Shown here in pieces: positions 20,889-31,189 of a stretch of 64,000 bases of DNA (the stretch's first letter is position 1; each line of letters opens with the position of its first letter). Under the pieces are notes generated by a model. The model was given only the letters and a program-made list of their open reading frames with translations, ran no database searches and was not told where the DNA came from. Where the stretch lies: assembly GCA_036936605.1 (NCBI GenBank), contig JAUPFV010000005.1:53030742-53094741 (forward strand), given 5' to 3'. The position numbers and the translations under genes are program-made. This stretch comes from Limnanthes douglasii subsp. nivea. Taxonomy: Eukaryota > Streptophyta > Magnoliopsida > Brassicales > Limnanthaceae.

Positions 20889-22256
20889 AATCACTCCTCC
20901 ACCTGCTTCTCAGGAGGCTTGGGTTCTCTCCGTATTTAATCTTCTTCCCGTTCTCCCAGGCACCACTGACGAATAGGAACTGGGTCCTCCAATTCCTCTC
21001 TGCCTCCAACAAATCATCCACCGCCTTGAAGTCATCCCCCATGTTAAAGTGGTAAAAGGGGATGTGGTGGTTTCTACAAAGACTGGCCACTGCAGCAAAC
21101 TCCTCCATTGGCATAGGGATCCCGGACAGCCTTGATGCCATGATACATGACATAAGGGTATACCAAGCGTTGGGGTTCAGCTGGCTCGGACAGAGTTTGA
21201 TCAGATGGAAATATCTGACAATCTCTGGGTCTAATGCGAACCTGAGCCCCCATTTGAATAACTCCGTGAATATGACCACTTCGCTTAACTTGCAATCCAT
21301 AGGAGTCTCCGGGTGTATAGGAATCCTGATCTTTATGTTTTCTGGTATGACCCACTTCGTACGCATCCTGCCCAGCTCAGCAGTATGGATGAATGCGTCG
21401 TTGATTTTTTGTAAGGAGAGAAGGTAATTAACGCTGACCTTGTGAAAACAAGGCCCCACTTTTCCTTCTAGGCTCTCCGGCAGATCCGGATGCCTCAAGT
21501 ACAATTTCTCCTTGCCCTTATCCTTCTTGGCAACTATCTCTTTGTTGGTCTGACCGGAGGGCTCAGACTCAAATGGGGCATCTTCAACAGAGTCCTCCAT
21601 CACTTCCTCCATAATTGTTGCAGGGATTTCAGCAGCTGTAGTGGGGGGGGGGGGGGGGGGTTCAAACTTGACTCAGCCTTGTCTCCGGACTGATGGGCCT
21701 CAATGCCCCTTTGATTTGTGCTCTCCGGTAGAGTGCCTAGAACATAAGTTTCTTGTTGAAGTTTTGGATTGGAGCCCTCCGGTCCGGACAGCCTATCCTT
21801 GGGGGCTCTAATAGGCACCTCTGATCCGGTGCTGCTGTCCTTTGCCCCCGACCTTGAGGGAGTATTTTTAGACCCTTGGCCTTTAACCAACCGGCCTTTC
21901 CTCCTATCGACTAACTTTTCAGGAGAGTGCTCCGTATCTGATCCCATTGCAATGAAGGGATAGGGCTTTTTGAGGCTAGTAGCTGTAACTCCTGGCTCGA
22001 CAGCAGGCTCTGATTCCTGAACTGAGGAACCAGAGATTATGGGGGATAGGTTGGTTTGAAATAGTTTTCTAGGCTTAGTGCCTTTGGAAGAAGAAGAGCC
22101 TCGATCTGACTCGGTAGGAGAGGTGATTGGTCTATCAACAGGCGAGGTGGGTAACCCTGCTGTGATCCGTCTTTCTCTTTCGACTTTTTGAGCTTTCTCT
22201 AACTCAGAAAGGTTGAGCCACCCGCCTTTGACAAGAGCGTTCCTCGCTGTAAACAT
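20889..22256 (-). pseudogene. Element B antisense gene, exon 1 (start at 22256)
   Basis: ATG at 22256 begins MFTARNALVKGGWLNLSELE; the same start is found in A at 23160. A Ser/Pro-rich region of about 200 residues follows, then the conserved domain: GKVGPCFHKVSVNYLLSLQ, RTKWVIPENIKIRIP, PETPMDCKLSE, ELFKWGLRFALDPEIVRYFH, LNPNAWYTLMSCIMASRLSG, and WRTQFLFVSGAWENG. It resembles Transposase_28-type plant proteins. The only break is a frame change at the 18-C run (21643-21660), likely slippage. A TATA box lies about 100 bp upstream. Antisense extra genes are known in Tat elements; their role is not established. Confidence 0.82.
21643..21660. repeat. Homopolymer of 18 G (C on the coding strand)
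   Basis: Eighteen consecutive G lie inside antisense exon 1 of B and encode a proline run. The frames upstream and downstream disagree exactly here. Its length may be unreliable in the assembly. Confidence 0.9.
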
Positions 22257-22354
22257 AAACTATCAAATAAAGTTTTTGCTTTAGAGGGAGAAAGCTTTGA
22301 GAGATTTTGCAGAGTAAATTTGAAGGAGATGGTAAAATAGTAGAAAGTGAGTTT

Positions 22355-22534
22355 GTATTTATAGTAAAATCTAAAAAAGAAGTTGATTCCTAGGAGAATT
22401 CGAAAAGTTTGGCAATGATTAAAAGACGACGCTGATGTCACCACCTTTAATTAAGAGGTTGCTTTTCGAAGAAGGTGGGTTCGAAATTCAAGGTGAAAAA
22501 ACGGCTGAAGCAACCAATCAGAGAATGACACGTG
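22355..22534 (-). promoter_or_regulatory. Promoter of the element B antisense gene
   Basis: On the minus strand: TATAAATAC at 22363-22355, 99 bp before the ATG; ATTGG (CCAAT box) near 22518-22514; G-box CACGTG at 22534-22529. Element A has TATA and CACGTG at an almost identical spacing (165-166 bp). The module lies in the internal 3' region, outside the LTR. Confidence 0.65.
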
Positions 22535-22687
22535 GCCCACGAACTCTGGCAAAAACCGTATTGAATTCATGAAGCTTTATCTGTCCGGATAAACCCATAG
22601 CCTAAATTGACAGACCTGTCTAGATTAACTACCCCTGATGTCGGACTATTTTTCAGGTCTTTGACAAGAGTATTTGCACAAACACCT

Positions 22688-22701
22688 AAAAAAGGGGCTC
22701 C
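22688..22701 (+). other. Polypurine tract of element B
   Basis: AAAAAAGGGGCTCC directly precedes the 3' LTR; A (AAAAAATGGGCTAC) and C (AGGGGGCTAC) have the same arrangement. It would prime plus-strand DNA synthesis. Confidence 0.75.
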
Positions 22702-23109
22702 TGATGAGTCCGAATTCTGCATGCTCCCCGGACAAGGACAAATCGGTCCAAGGCCTCCAGACCGGACAGACCACTTCGAACGCTCTGACCATAGGACTGT
22801 TCGAACTATGACAAAAGTACTAAAAAATCTAAACACTACTTGACTAAGCTACTTGCTCTCTTACTTAAAGCTCATGGGTCTTTGAACATGACCCGGGTCC
22901 ATTAAACATGACCCGAAAGCCCATAAGGGCCCAAACATCAGGATATAAATACCCAACCACCTGCATTAAGTATGGGTGATGAGAATTAACTGCTACCAGC
23001 CAGCTTAATTATATCTCTACTCTCTACACTAAATACATAAGACCCGCATACTACTGTTAAACACCAACCTAATTACAAGCCTACCCTCAGGCGATAAGTA
23101 TCCACACCA
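22702..23109 (+). repeat. 3' LTR of element B (408 bp)
   Basis: Same length and ends as 12707-13114, with 15 substitutions by hand count. Followed by the GGACA duplication. Confidence 0.96.
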
Positions 23110-23160
23110 GGACAGATTCAACCAGCCGCCTTTTACAAGAGCGTTTCTAGCCGTGAACAT
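23110..23160 (-). pseudogene. Element A antisense gene, exon 1 5' part (start codon side)
   Basis: ATG at 23160 opens FTARNALVKGGWLNL, nearly identical to the start of the B gene. It stops at the insertion point of B and resumes at 12706. The separation by 10.4 kb means no intact antisense message can come from A. Confidence 0.9.
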
Positions 23161-23252
23161 AAAAACTACCCAATAACGATTTTAAAAGAAAGGTTGAAAA
23201 ACTCTGTGAAAGATTTGCTGAGAGATGAAGATAATGGAAAAGTAAAAAATGG

Positions 23253-23430
23253 TTTATATATTAGTATAAAAAGGTAACTGATACCTAGGAGAAGACGAAG
23301 AGATTCATGCAATGATTGAAGACGGCGCTGACGTAAGAAAATTTAAATGCATAGGTTGCTTTTTAGGTTTAGTGGGAGCGCTGATCTAGGAAAAAAACGG
23401 CGGGTAGGTCGAATTAGATTGTGACACGTG
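23253..23430 (-). promoter_or_regulatory. Promoter of the element A antisense gene
   Basis: Minus-strand TATATAAA at 23260-23253, 93 bp before the ATG, and G-box CACGTG at 23430-23425 within TGACACGTGTCCCAC. B carries TGACACGTGGCCCAC at the matching place. The promoter is now separated from most of its gene by B. Confidence 0.6.
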
Positions 23431-23574
23431 TCCCACGATCCAAAAAAAATTCTTAGCATTCTGGGAAGTAATCCGTCCGGACGAACCTGAAGCCATATAC
23501 ACAAGCAGGTCGGAAAACGTTGTTACTGACTAAGTAAATTTTTTAGTCTTGCCAAAGATTTTTTGACAAGGCCT

Positions 23575-23588
23575 AAAAAATGGGCTAC
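23575..23588 (+). other. Polypurine tract of element A
   Basis: AAAAAATGGGCTAC just before the 3' LTR. Confidence 0.7.
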
Positions 23589-23967
23589 TGATGAGTACGG
23601 ATAACTTGACCATTGCTTACTGAGGTTTCCGGACAAGGGAAATTCGGACATAAACTTCCCACTTAACTATCTGGACAGGGCAAAAGTATAAAATAACTAA
23701 ACACCTTTTGACTAAGCTAGGTGTTAATCAGCTTATTAAGTAAATGGGTCCTTAAACTTGACGCGGTTCCATATTTTGACCCGAAAGCCCATGGGTCCAT
23801 AATTAAGGGTATAAATATCACAACTACTTTCATTAATGAGGGTAATAAACATTTAATACAGCCAGGCAGCTTAAATCTCTCACTACAAAACACCAAAACA
23901 TTTAATACTCTAAAAACTTTCCAAAACACTTGACAAGATTACGCTCAGCTTAAAATAAACCTCACCA
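23589..23967 (+). repeat. 3' LTR of element A (379 bp)
   Basis: Begins TGATGAGTACGG and ends CTCACCA. It keeps the 10 bases missing from the 5' LTR. Followed by the GTTTG duplication at 23968-23972. Confidence 0.95.
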
Positions 23968-23972
23968 GTTTG

Positions 23973-24392
23973 TAGTGGATGATTACATTTGAATCCCTCT
24001 ATAAGGACTTTGTATCTAATGTAATGGTTGCAAAAAGCAATGAGAGTTGGTTACAGATTCTAATATTGTCCGTCGAATATGCCATTAAACCAAGTGGGGG
24101 AGGTTACTTTCAAAATGAGAATGAAATATTTATATTTGAGTCCATAATCCGCTCCTAGGTACCACAATATCGCATTTTAGAAATTGTCCACGTGGTAGTC
24201 TGGGTTACTTTTTCGGGTGAACTTTTCGATTTTGTGCTTGTTGAATTATAAGGGGGACGTTGTATATTCAATTTTGGGAGCAAATAAGGAGTATTATGGC
24301 ATAAATTCGTCATACGCATCCTAAAAGATGTTATTTTTATCTACATGGTGCCTTTTAATTTTCGATTCCTTGTCCATTGAGACCCAATTGTT
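23973..24392 (-). pseudogene. Relic E, fragment 2: gag capsid core
   Basis: Minus-strand translation gives KIEKFTRKSNPDYHVDNF, LGADYGLKYKYF, SPTWFNGI and later AFCNHY, which follows the gag capsid pattern of B (KIEKYDGSTDSDNHLEQF, ALKWYNSL). Stops are frequent. It lies between the insertion points of A (right side) and C (left side), joining fragment 1 to fragment 3. Confidence 0.75.
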
Positions 24393-24397
24393 GTATT

Positions 24398-24695
24398 TGA
24401 TAAGGATATAAACTATGGATGACTAAAGTTTAATAATTTAAGTCTAGTACGAACAATTATAAAGATATTGGATGGATTTTAGTCTAGTTGTAAAGATAGG
24501 AGATTAAAGTGAAATTAACCCAATTCTGTAACAACTTTAGTTATTCTAAGTTTGTTCGCCTATAAATAAAAGCAATGGTTGAATTGAATGGCATAAGATT
24601 TTCTCTTGCGTGAACTATCTACTTTACTTAACTTTCTCTCTCTAAAATCAACATCTCTCTTAATCTCTCTATAGAATCAAGATTCATCCACACCA
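24398..24695 (+). repeat. 5' LTR of element C (298 bp)
   Basis: Starts TGATAAGGATATAAAC and ends ATCCACACCA. TATA box TATAAATA at 24561-24568. Paired with 34712-35008. Confidence 0.92.
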
Positions 24696-24715
24696 AATTG
24701 GCGACAACGGTGGGA
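24696..24715 (+). other. Primer binding site of element C
   Basis: AATTGGCGACAACGGTGGGA follows the LTR end; same class as A and B. Confidence 0.7.
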
Positions 24716-24795
24716 TAAAAAACCAAAAGAAATTGACTCTTTTGTTTCGTTTCAATTGTTCTTGATCAATTTTCTGAAGCGGTTTTAGATCAATA

Positions 24796-26962
24796 ATGGA
24801 ACCAAGGAATGAAAGCGATCCTTTGGTTTGAAAGGCGGTTGAGACACTAAAATTTGATCTGCAAGGAGGAGAAGGCAAAGAGGATGAACCATTTCCAGTT
24901 TGACAAACTAACTAAGATATTGAAATGCGAATGAACCAATTACTAGATAAAACCACAGCTCTAAATGAGAAGTATGATCAAAGAGAGAAAGATATTCAAT
25001 CGGCTAGGCTGAAATCTGAGGTGAGGCAGGTGGATGATAAAAATGATGTTGAATACCAGTCTAATCGATCTTGCACAGCTTGCCAGGTTCGAAGTGAGCA
25101 GAAAAAAACACATTTTAAATCTTGTAAAGAGCTTCATACTTCTCGAAAAGAGAAAAAATATAAACAAAGGTATGTTACGTCTAGTGACGATGAGTTGAAC
25201 ATTTCAGGATTTGGGTATAAGAGGTACCAAGGGTCTTCGAAAGAAGAGAAATACCGACCTCAAAAATCATGAAAATAATACAAAACAAAAAATAAAAATA
25301 TACCTTGTTGTTTGAAGGAAGTAGAATGGTGTGAAGGGAATACGTCGAATCAGTGCACCGGGATGGATGATCAGAACTTGTATGCTATCATGGGAACATG
25401 AAATGATAATTAATATGTACAAGAAGTTGACTGGAGAAACTCTCCCTTGAAGACTGAGATAAGGTCCATCATTTTTCTGAAGCGGTTCAACATTTCTAAG
25501 GTCGAAAAGTTTGATGGGATGCAAGACCCTGATGACCACATCAAACAGTTTAAGAATTATATGATGAATTTCGAGGACGATGATAGGCTAGTTTGTAGAG
25601 CTTTCTCTCAAACATTCAAAAGAACATATTTAAATTGGTATAACAAGATTTCGAAGGAATCCATTTCTAATTTTATAGATTTTAGCACAACCTTCCAACG
25701 ATAATTTATGGGAAGTATGTGGGCAAACGAAGACAGAATAATATAGTGCAAACAAGCGGTGAAAGAAAAACTGAAGGACTATACTAAACAATTTGTGTTA
25801 ACAAAAGTTGGTTTGGATAATTGTGAGAAGTTAGTAGCTATGGCAGCATTTCAACAAGGTTTGTTACCATGATATTTAGCGAATGTAACAAATAAACAAA
25901 GAACTTTGACCTTTGAAGTGCTGATGGCTCAAGTGGAAGTTCAAATTAAAGTGGAGGAGTAAACTAGAGTTCGAGGAATGGTTGGATCCAGTCAAAAGAT
26001 TTCAGTGCAGGTGTCAAATAATCAGGTAGATTCTTTGAACTCAGCCCAACCATCACGTCCGAGGAACAACCAAATTTTTTCTTCTCGAACTGGATGGTAC
26101 CCAACTCAAGCTACAGGGTATCAATTTTAGAAACCGAGGTCAAATCAATGGATAAGTCCAGAGTACTATACTGATTTAACTAAAAGCATTGCTGCAATTT
26201 ATGAAAAGGCTAAGGGGTATTTAAGTTTCAAAAAACCTGATCCGATAAATAGACCAAGGGAAGAGCGTAATACCAGGTTTTGTAAATATCATAACGATAT
26301 AGGACATGATACAAACAACTGTATAACTTTGAAGAAGGAGGTGTAAATTCTAACTGGAAATGGTAAGTTGCTAGCCAATATTATGGGGCAAAGCAATGTA
26401 TCAAAGGCTCTTGTTACATTGACTTTGCAGGTGAGAATCCAAATTCACAGGCAGCAAATTTAATGATTTCAGATTCTAAGATTGATGATTTCGATGTTGT
26501 ATTAAAATATTTGGACGCAGATCCGAATCGACTGATTCTGATGGCAGTGGATGAGCTAGTAACACAAGGTCGAGTTTGAAGTTTCTGTGAATCATTGGAA
26601 ATATTTGAAGGATACACTATGACTGGAAATACTGATAGCTCGAGAAAGAGGCATACAGTGAGCCTAACTACTCAAATCGAAGGTTCAATTAGAATGAACT
26701 ATAATCAGATTTACAGGTCTGATGGCCCAAGTGATTGGAGAATTCGAGGGCAAAGTATGTTTAAGAAATGGACCTTTTCAAAAGAAGGTTCAAGTTTTAT
26801 TCATGGTGGTGGATTGTCTGACCAGTTATACTGCTATTTTTTAGAGATCTTAGATTTTGAAGATGTATGCAGTTGTATCCCCAGTCCACCAATGTTTGAA
26901 GTATGTCATTGAAGATCACGTTTGGGTTCTATAAAGTGATCAGAATGTAGCTAGGGAATTTC
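24796..26962 (+). pseudogene. Element C gag-pro (broken, protease centre deleted)
   Basis: ATG 24796 begins MEPRNESDP and meets TGA after 11 codons, in frame with the next open stretch from 24925. Capsid part: MMNFEDDDRLVCRAFSQTF near 25560-25620. Knuckle: FCKYHNDIGHDTNNC near 26280. The protease part jumps from the ITFPF-equivalent region straight to VIGEFEG near 26735, so the DTG active site is missing through an internal deletion of roughly 200 bp. Many stops. It ends near the GAA repeat before the linker. Confidence 0.85.
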
Positions 26963-27050
26963 ATGCCACAACTCTTTGAATCTGATGATCAAGTAGTGGT
27001 GATAAAAAGACTGAATAAAGTCAGGGGGTTGACCTTGAAAGCAGAAGAAG

Positions 27051-27081
<31 letters not shown>

Positions 27082-30000
27082 TGATGATCTGAGGGAAACC
27101 CCGGGTTCTCTGACAGTAAGTAAAAGCATGGAAGAGTATATTTTCCCGGATGAGAAAGTACTTCGAATATGAACATTACCGACTCAAGTTTTACGTCAGA
27201 ATCGCTAGAAGTTTTGTTCCATAATTTGGAAATTTTCGCTTGGAAAATAGAAGATGTGGTAGAATTTCCAATGGAGGTGATATGTCATAGCTAATCAATT
27301 AATCCGAAGATCAAACCTGTTATCTAAAAAAAACATGTTTTTATTTTGAGAAATCAGTGGCTATTGTTACCAAGGTGGATCATTTGTCAAAGGTCAGATA
27401 TATAAGGGAGTCACAATATCCTTTATGGACAACAAACCTAGTGGTGGTTAAAAAGAAGAATGGGAAATTGAAGATGTGCGTAAACTTCCCAAATTTGAAT
27501 CGAGATTGTCCTAAAGATCCATTTCATGTTCCTCAAATAAACCAATTGATTTATTCCACTTCAGTAAATAAAATTTTCTCTTATATGGATGCCTTTGCCG
27601 GGTATAACCAAATTCAGATGGATCCAAAGGATCAAGAGAGCACCACCTTCAACATGGACCAAGGCTTGCATTGTTACAGGGTTCTGCCTTTTAAGTTATA
27701 GTATGCTGGAGAAACATATCAAAGGTTAATGAATAAAGCCTTCACTTCTCAGATTCGAATAAACATGGAGGTGTATATTGATGACATGTTGGTTAAAATT
27801 CTAGCAGATGAGGCGCACCTGGAGGATTTAAATGATACTTTTTTGAATTAAAAATCTATCAGATTGAAGCTTAACCCATAGAAGTGTACCTTTGGAGTTC
27901 AATCAAGAAATGTTTTACGGTATGTTATTAGTTAAAAGGGAATATAAGCTGACCCAAAGCAACTAAAGGCTTTGGTATTCATGAAATCACCTCAAACTAT
28001 CAAAGAAGTACAGATCTTGACAAGAAGGTTAGTTGCTCTTAACAGATTCATTTCCAGGTTTTCTGACAAATATTTTCATTTTTTCTAATTATTACGAAGA
28101 CCAAATGAGTTTGAGTGGACCTCAGAATATGAAGCAGTATTTTCAAGCATTAAGGAGTTATTGTCATCACCAGAGATACTATCCAAGCCTCAAACTGGAG
28201 AACAACTCTTTTGTACATTGCACTGTCAGATTTTGTTGTGAGTGTTCTGTTAATAAGTGAAGATTTAGGAATTTTAAGGTTAGTCTATTATGTCAGTAAG
28301 AGTTTAGTGGCAGCAGAGAAAAGATATTTGAAGCTTGAAAATGTAGACCTGGCTTTAGTCGTGGCTGCTAGGAAGATGCGCCCCTATTTTCAAGCTCACA
28401 CTATTGTGGTTCGAACTTCGTTTCCATTAGAGAATCCTTTACAATGCCCCAAAATTTCTGGGAAGATGACCAAATGGTCAGTGGAGTTGGGAGATTTTGA
28501 TATTATTTTTGCTCCTCGAACGACTATCAAGGACCAAGCCTTAGCTGATTTTATTTTTGAGTTTCATTCAAGTAGATCAGATGAAAAGACAAATAAGAAG
28601 GTCTTACTAAGAGGTTCGATGTGGGTTGTTTGAACTGATGAAGTATCTAGCATTCTAGGATGCAGCGTGAGAGGTCAATTGGTTGCTCCATATGGGGAGG
28701 AAATGTTTCAAGCCATTAAATTCAGTTTTCATGAATCGAATAATGAAGCTGAATATGAAGCTGCATTGGCTGGTTTAAGGCTTGCGAGAATTTGTGGGGC
28801 AAATTCAGTTCGTTTGGAAGTAGATTCCCAATTAGTAGCAAATTAGGTGGCCGGTGTTTCCAAAGCTAATAAGGATTATTTAATTCTGTATCTTCGAGAG
28901 CTTTGAAGCTTGACTCTTTTATATGACCATGTTATTGTAGAACATATCAGCCAAGGAGACAATACAATTGTTGATTCTTTAACAGCCATTGCTTACACAG
29001 AAGAGTGTTTTTGGATTTTATTACAGGAAGTCCTTCAATTTTAACCCGATCAAAGCAGTGTAAATATGCAGAAGAAGTTTTTGTCGCACAAGATGTAATT
29101 CGAGGTGACTTGAGAACTGATATCCTGAAATTCTTGTCAAGGAGAACGCTACCTCAAGATGTGCAACTGGCTAAAAAATTGAAGTATAAAAATCATGGCT
29201 GTGTCGTGTTGGATGGGGTGTTATACAAGAAATCTCTAAGTAGGCCATTGTTGTGTTGCTTAAATAAACAAGATTCTCAGGAAATTCTGCCAGAGTTACA
29301 TGATGGTGAGGGTTCATCACATTGTGGGGTCAAGGCATTGGCATGTCGGGTTTTATTGGCAGGTTATTATTAGCATTCGATTATAAAAAATGTTAAAAGC
29401 TTGGTTCGAGGTTGCGATACTTATCAACGATTTTCCAATTATATTCACAAACCTGAATTCCCACTCATGTCCCTTCCCGAAGCTATCCCATTTGGTAGAT
29501 GGGAAATAGAATTGGTGGGATCATTGTATGTGGCTTCTGGAGGACGTCAGATAATTATTGTGGTCGTGGACTATTTTTCGAAATGGGCAGAGGCTGAACC
29601 ATTGCTTGGAACAAAAGACAAGGGTTTTATTAAGTTCATTATGAACATTATTTGTTTCCGCTTTGGGGTACCTCCAAAAATTACCACATATAATGGTCCC
29701 CAATTTAACAATAGAGAAATTGTATCTTTTTATGTTCGAGGGGTATTACACATTGTTTTTTTACACCTTTTCATCCTAAGAAAATTTTCAGGTGGATATG
29801 ACAAATAAATCTATCTTAGAAGGTTTAAAGAAGAATTTTATAGGGGCTGCAGAAAAGTGGCCTAACTATTTGCAAGAGGTGTTACGGGCTTATCAAAAAA
29901 CTCATAAATAGGTCAATAAAGAAACTTCTTCTTCCTTAGTATATGGAATATATGATATTAGTCCTTCAGAATCTACATTACCTACTTATAGAGTACTTCA

Positions 30001-30345
30001 GTATTCCGAGGACCTGAATGACAAAGCAAAAAGAGAAGATTTTGACCTGATTGAGGACAAAAGAGTTAGAGCACATCTCAACACGACTTATTATCAAACT
30101 CTGATGAGGCGTCGGTATAATTCGAAGGTAAATTCAAAGTCGGTGATAAAGTTTTAAGGAAAGTATTCCTTCATACAAAGGATAAGCGCCTTGGAAAAAT
30201 GGCCCCGAATTAGGAATGACCTTATGTGGTTGTGGAAAAAATAAAACCCGGTTCTTATCTCATTTGTGATGTACAGGTGAGGATGCTTGAACACCCTTGG
30301 AATATACAACATCTGAAATTTTATTAGGAATAATTTTGGTTTTTG
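26963..30345 (+). pseudogene. Element C pol (RT, two RNases H, integrase; broken)
   Basis: Linker VDDLRETPG follows the Glu repeat. Reverse transcriptase: QYPLWTTNLVVVKKKNGK, YMDAFAGYNQIQMDP, YIDD at 27774-27785. Gypsy RNase H: 28230-28400. Archaeal-type RNase H near 28630-28850, with EAEYEAALAGLRLA; the first motif reads TDEVSS. Integrase: LHDGEGSSH, CDTY replacing CxxC, WEIELVGSL with Glu where Asp is usual, and TYNGPQF lacking the second Asp. More than ten stops or frame changes are present, clearly more decay than in A or B. Confidence 0.88.
27043..27080. repeat. (GAA)n microsatellite, polyglutamate in the pro-pol linker of C
   Basis: About twelve uninterrupted GAA/AGA units encode a run of Glu directly before VDDLRETPG. 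A and B have only GEGEIDDP here, so the expansion is specific to C. Confidence 0.95.
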
Positions 30346-30363
30346 ACAACTTTTTTAAATAAT

Positions 30364-30416
30364 CGACACACTCTTTACTACCTTGTTGGCCCTTGTAGGT
30401 TTTAATGAGGTGTCAT
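30364..30416 (+). other. Conserved post-pol box, element C
   Basis: CACACTCTTTACTACC, TTGTTGG and GGTTTTAATGAGGTGT shortly after the pol end. Counterpart of the boxes in A, B, D and G. Confidence 0.65.
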
Positions 30417-30544
30417 GTAAATATTCAAAGTTAGCAATAAAATTATTTTTTGGCCAATGATTGTTTAAGTATAAGTATTTAAATTATTTTGGTAACTAAT
30501 CAAATACTAATCATCTTTGAAGTTAACCAAGAGTAAATATTTTG

Positions 30545-30860
30545 AAGTGTTATAAACACTTTTTGTAGAAACAACCAGATTCGAAGTGCTACATTCTCTA
30601 AACACACTGTGATGTTTGAAGTTCTACGTTCTCAAAACATACTGTGATGTTCAAAGTGCTACGTTCTCTAAACGCATTGTCTTATTTATAGTGTTATGTT
30701 ATCTAAACGCACTGTAATTTTAGTAGTCTTACGTTCTCTAAACGCACTATAATTTTCGAAGTGCTATGTTCTCTAAACGCAAGATATTATTCGAAGTGTC
30801 ACGTTTTATAAATGAAGTATTTGTATTTAAGGTGTTAACATTCTTTAAGCACAACAATGA
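30545..30860. repeat. Minisatellite of element C, 35-bp period, about 8 copies
   Basis: Units of the type TTCGAAGTGCTACGTTCTCT followed by AAACGCACTGTGATG start at about 30580, 30615, 30650, 30685, 30720, 30755 and 30790, each exactly 35 bp apart, with degenerate edges. It lies between the post-pol box and the antisense gene. Spacer-free identical periods exclude a CRISPR array. Confidence 0.9.
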
Positions 30861-31189
30861 GATTAAGGTTTTAGTGTATTCACTTAAAAATTATAAGTTT
30901 AATTATGATATATATTATATTTGAGGTGAACATGACTTGTTTTTATGAAATCATAACTTTGAAAGACATAGGAATATAGGAGAAACAAAACACTGATGCA
31001 TTAAAGTTAATCTGATGATACACAAAACAATTTTTTAATGCTAAGTAAAAAAAATCACTTAAAGAAAGTCATCTTACAACAATTTGATGACAAACATAAA
31101 CAAAAAGGGAAAAACAAATTTATTTTTCCTAAGAGTTTCCATAAGACGACTCCCATATTCATAAGCACTTTTCTCTCACCCTGCTTCTT

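Larger units (their letters stand above)
12707..23109 (+). mobile_element. Element B: youngest full-length Tat-type Ty3/gypsy element (10.4 kb)
   Basis: LTRs of 408 bp at both ends differ at 15 sites by hand count (about 3.7%), the lowest divergence in the window. Order: LTR, primer site, gag-pro (open), TAG, pol (one frame with several nonsense codons), conserved box, antisense two-exon gene, its promoter, polypurine tract, LTR. It lies inside the antisense gene of element A, which fits its younger age. Because pol is interrupted it would need trans-supplied enzymes to move. Confidence 0.95.
3192..23967 (+). mobile_element. Element A: Tat-type Ty3/gypsy retrotransposon, split by element B
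   Basis: Complete in outline: LTRs 3192-3560 and 23589-23967, primer site, gag-pro, pol, conserved 3' box, antisense gene, polypurine tract and a GTTTG duplication. Without the 10.4-kb insertion of element B it is about 10.4 kb long. Counting by hand, its LTRs differ at 23 of 369 aligned sites plus a 10-bp deletion in the 5' LTR (about 6%). The sense polyprotein has several frameshifts and stops, so the copy is non-autonomous. It sits in minus-strand relic E. Confidence 0.93.

Noticed and set aside
30545..30860. Regular repeats as a CRISPR array
   Set aside because: Units are contiguous with no unique spacers, and the context is a plant retrotransposon.
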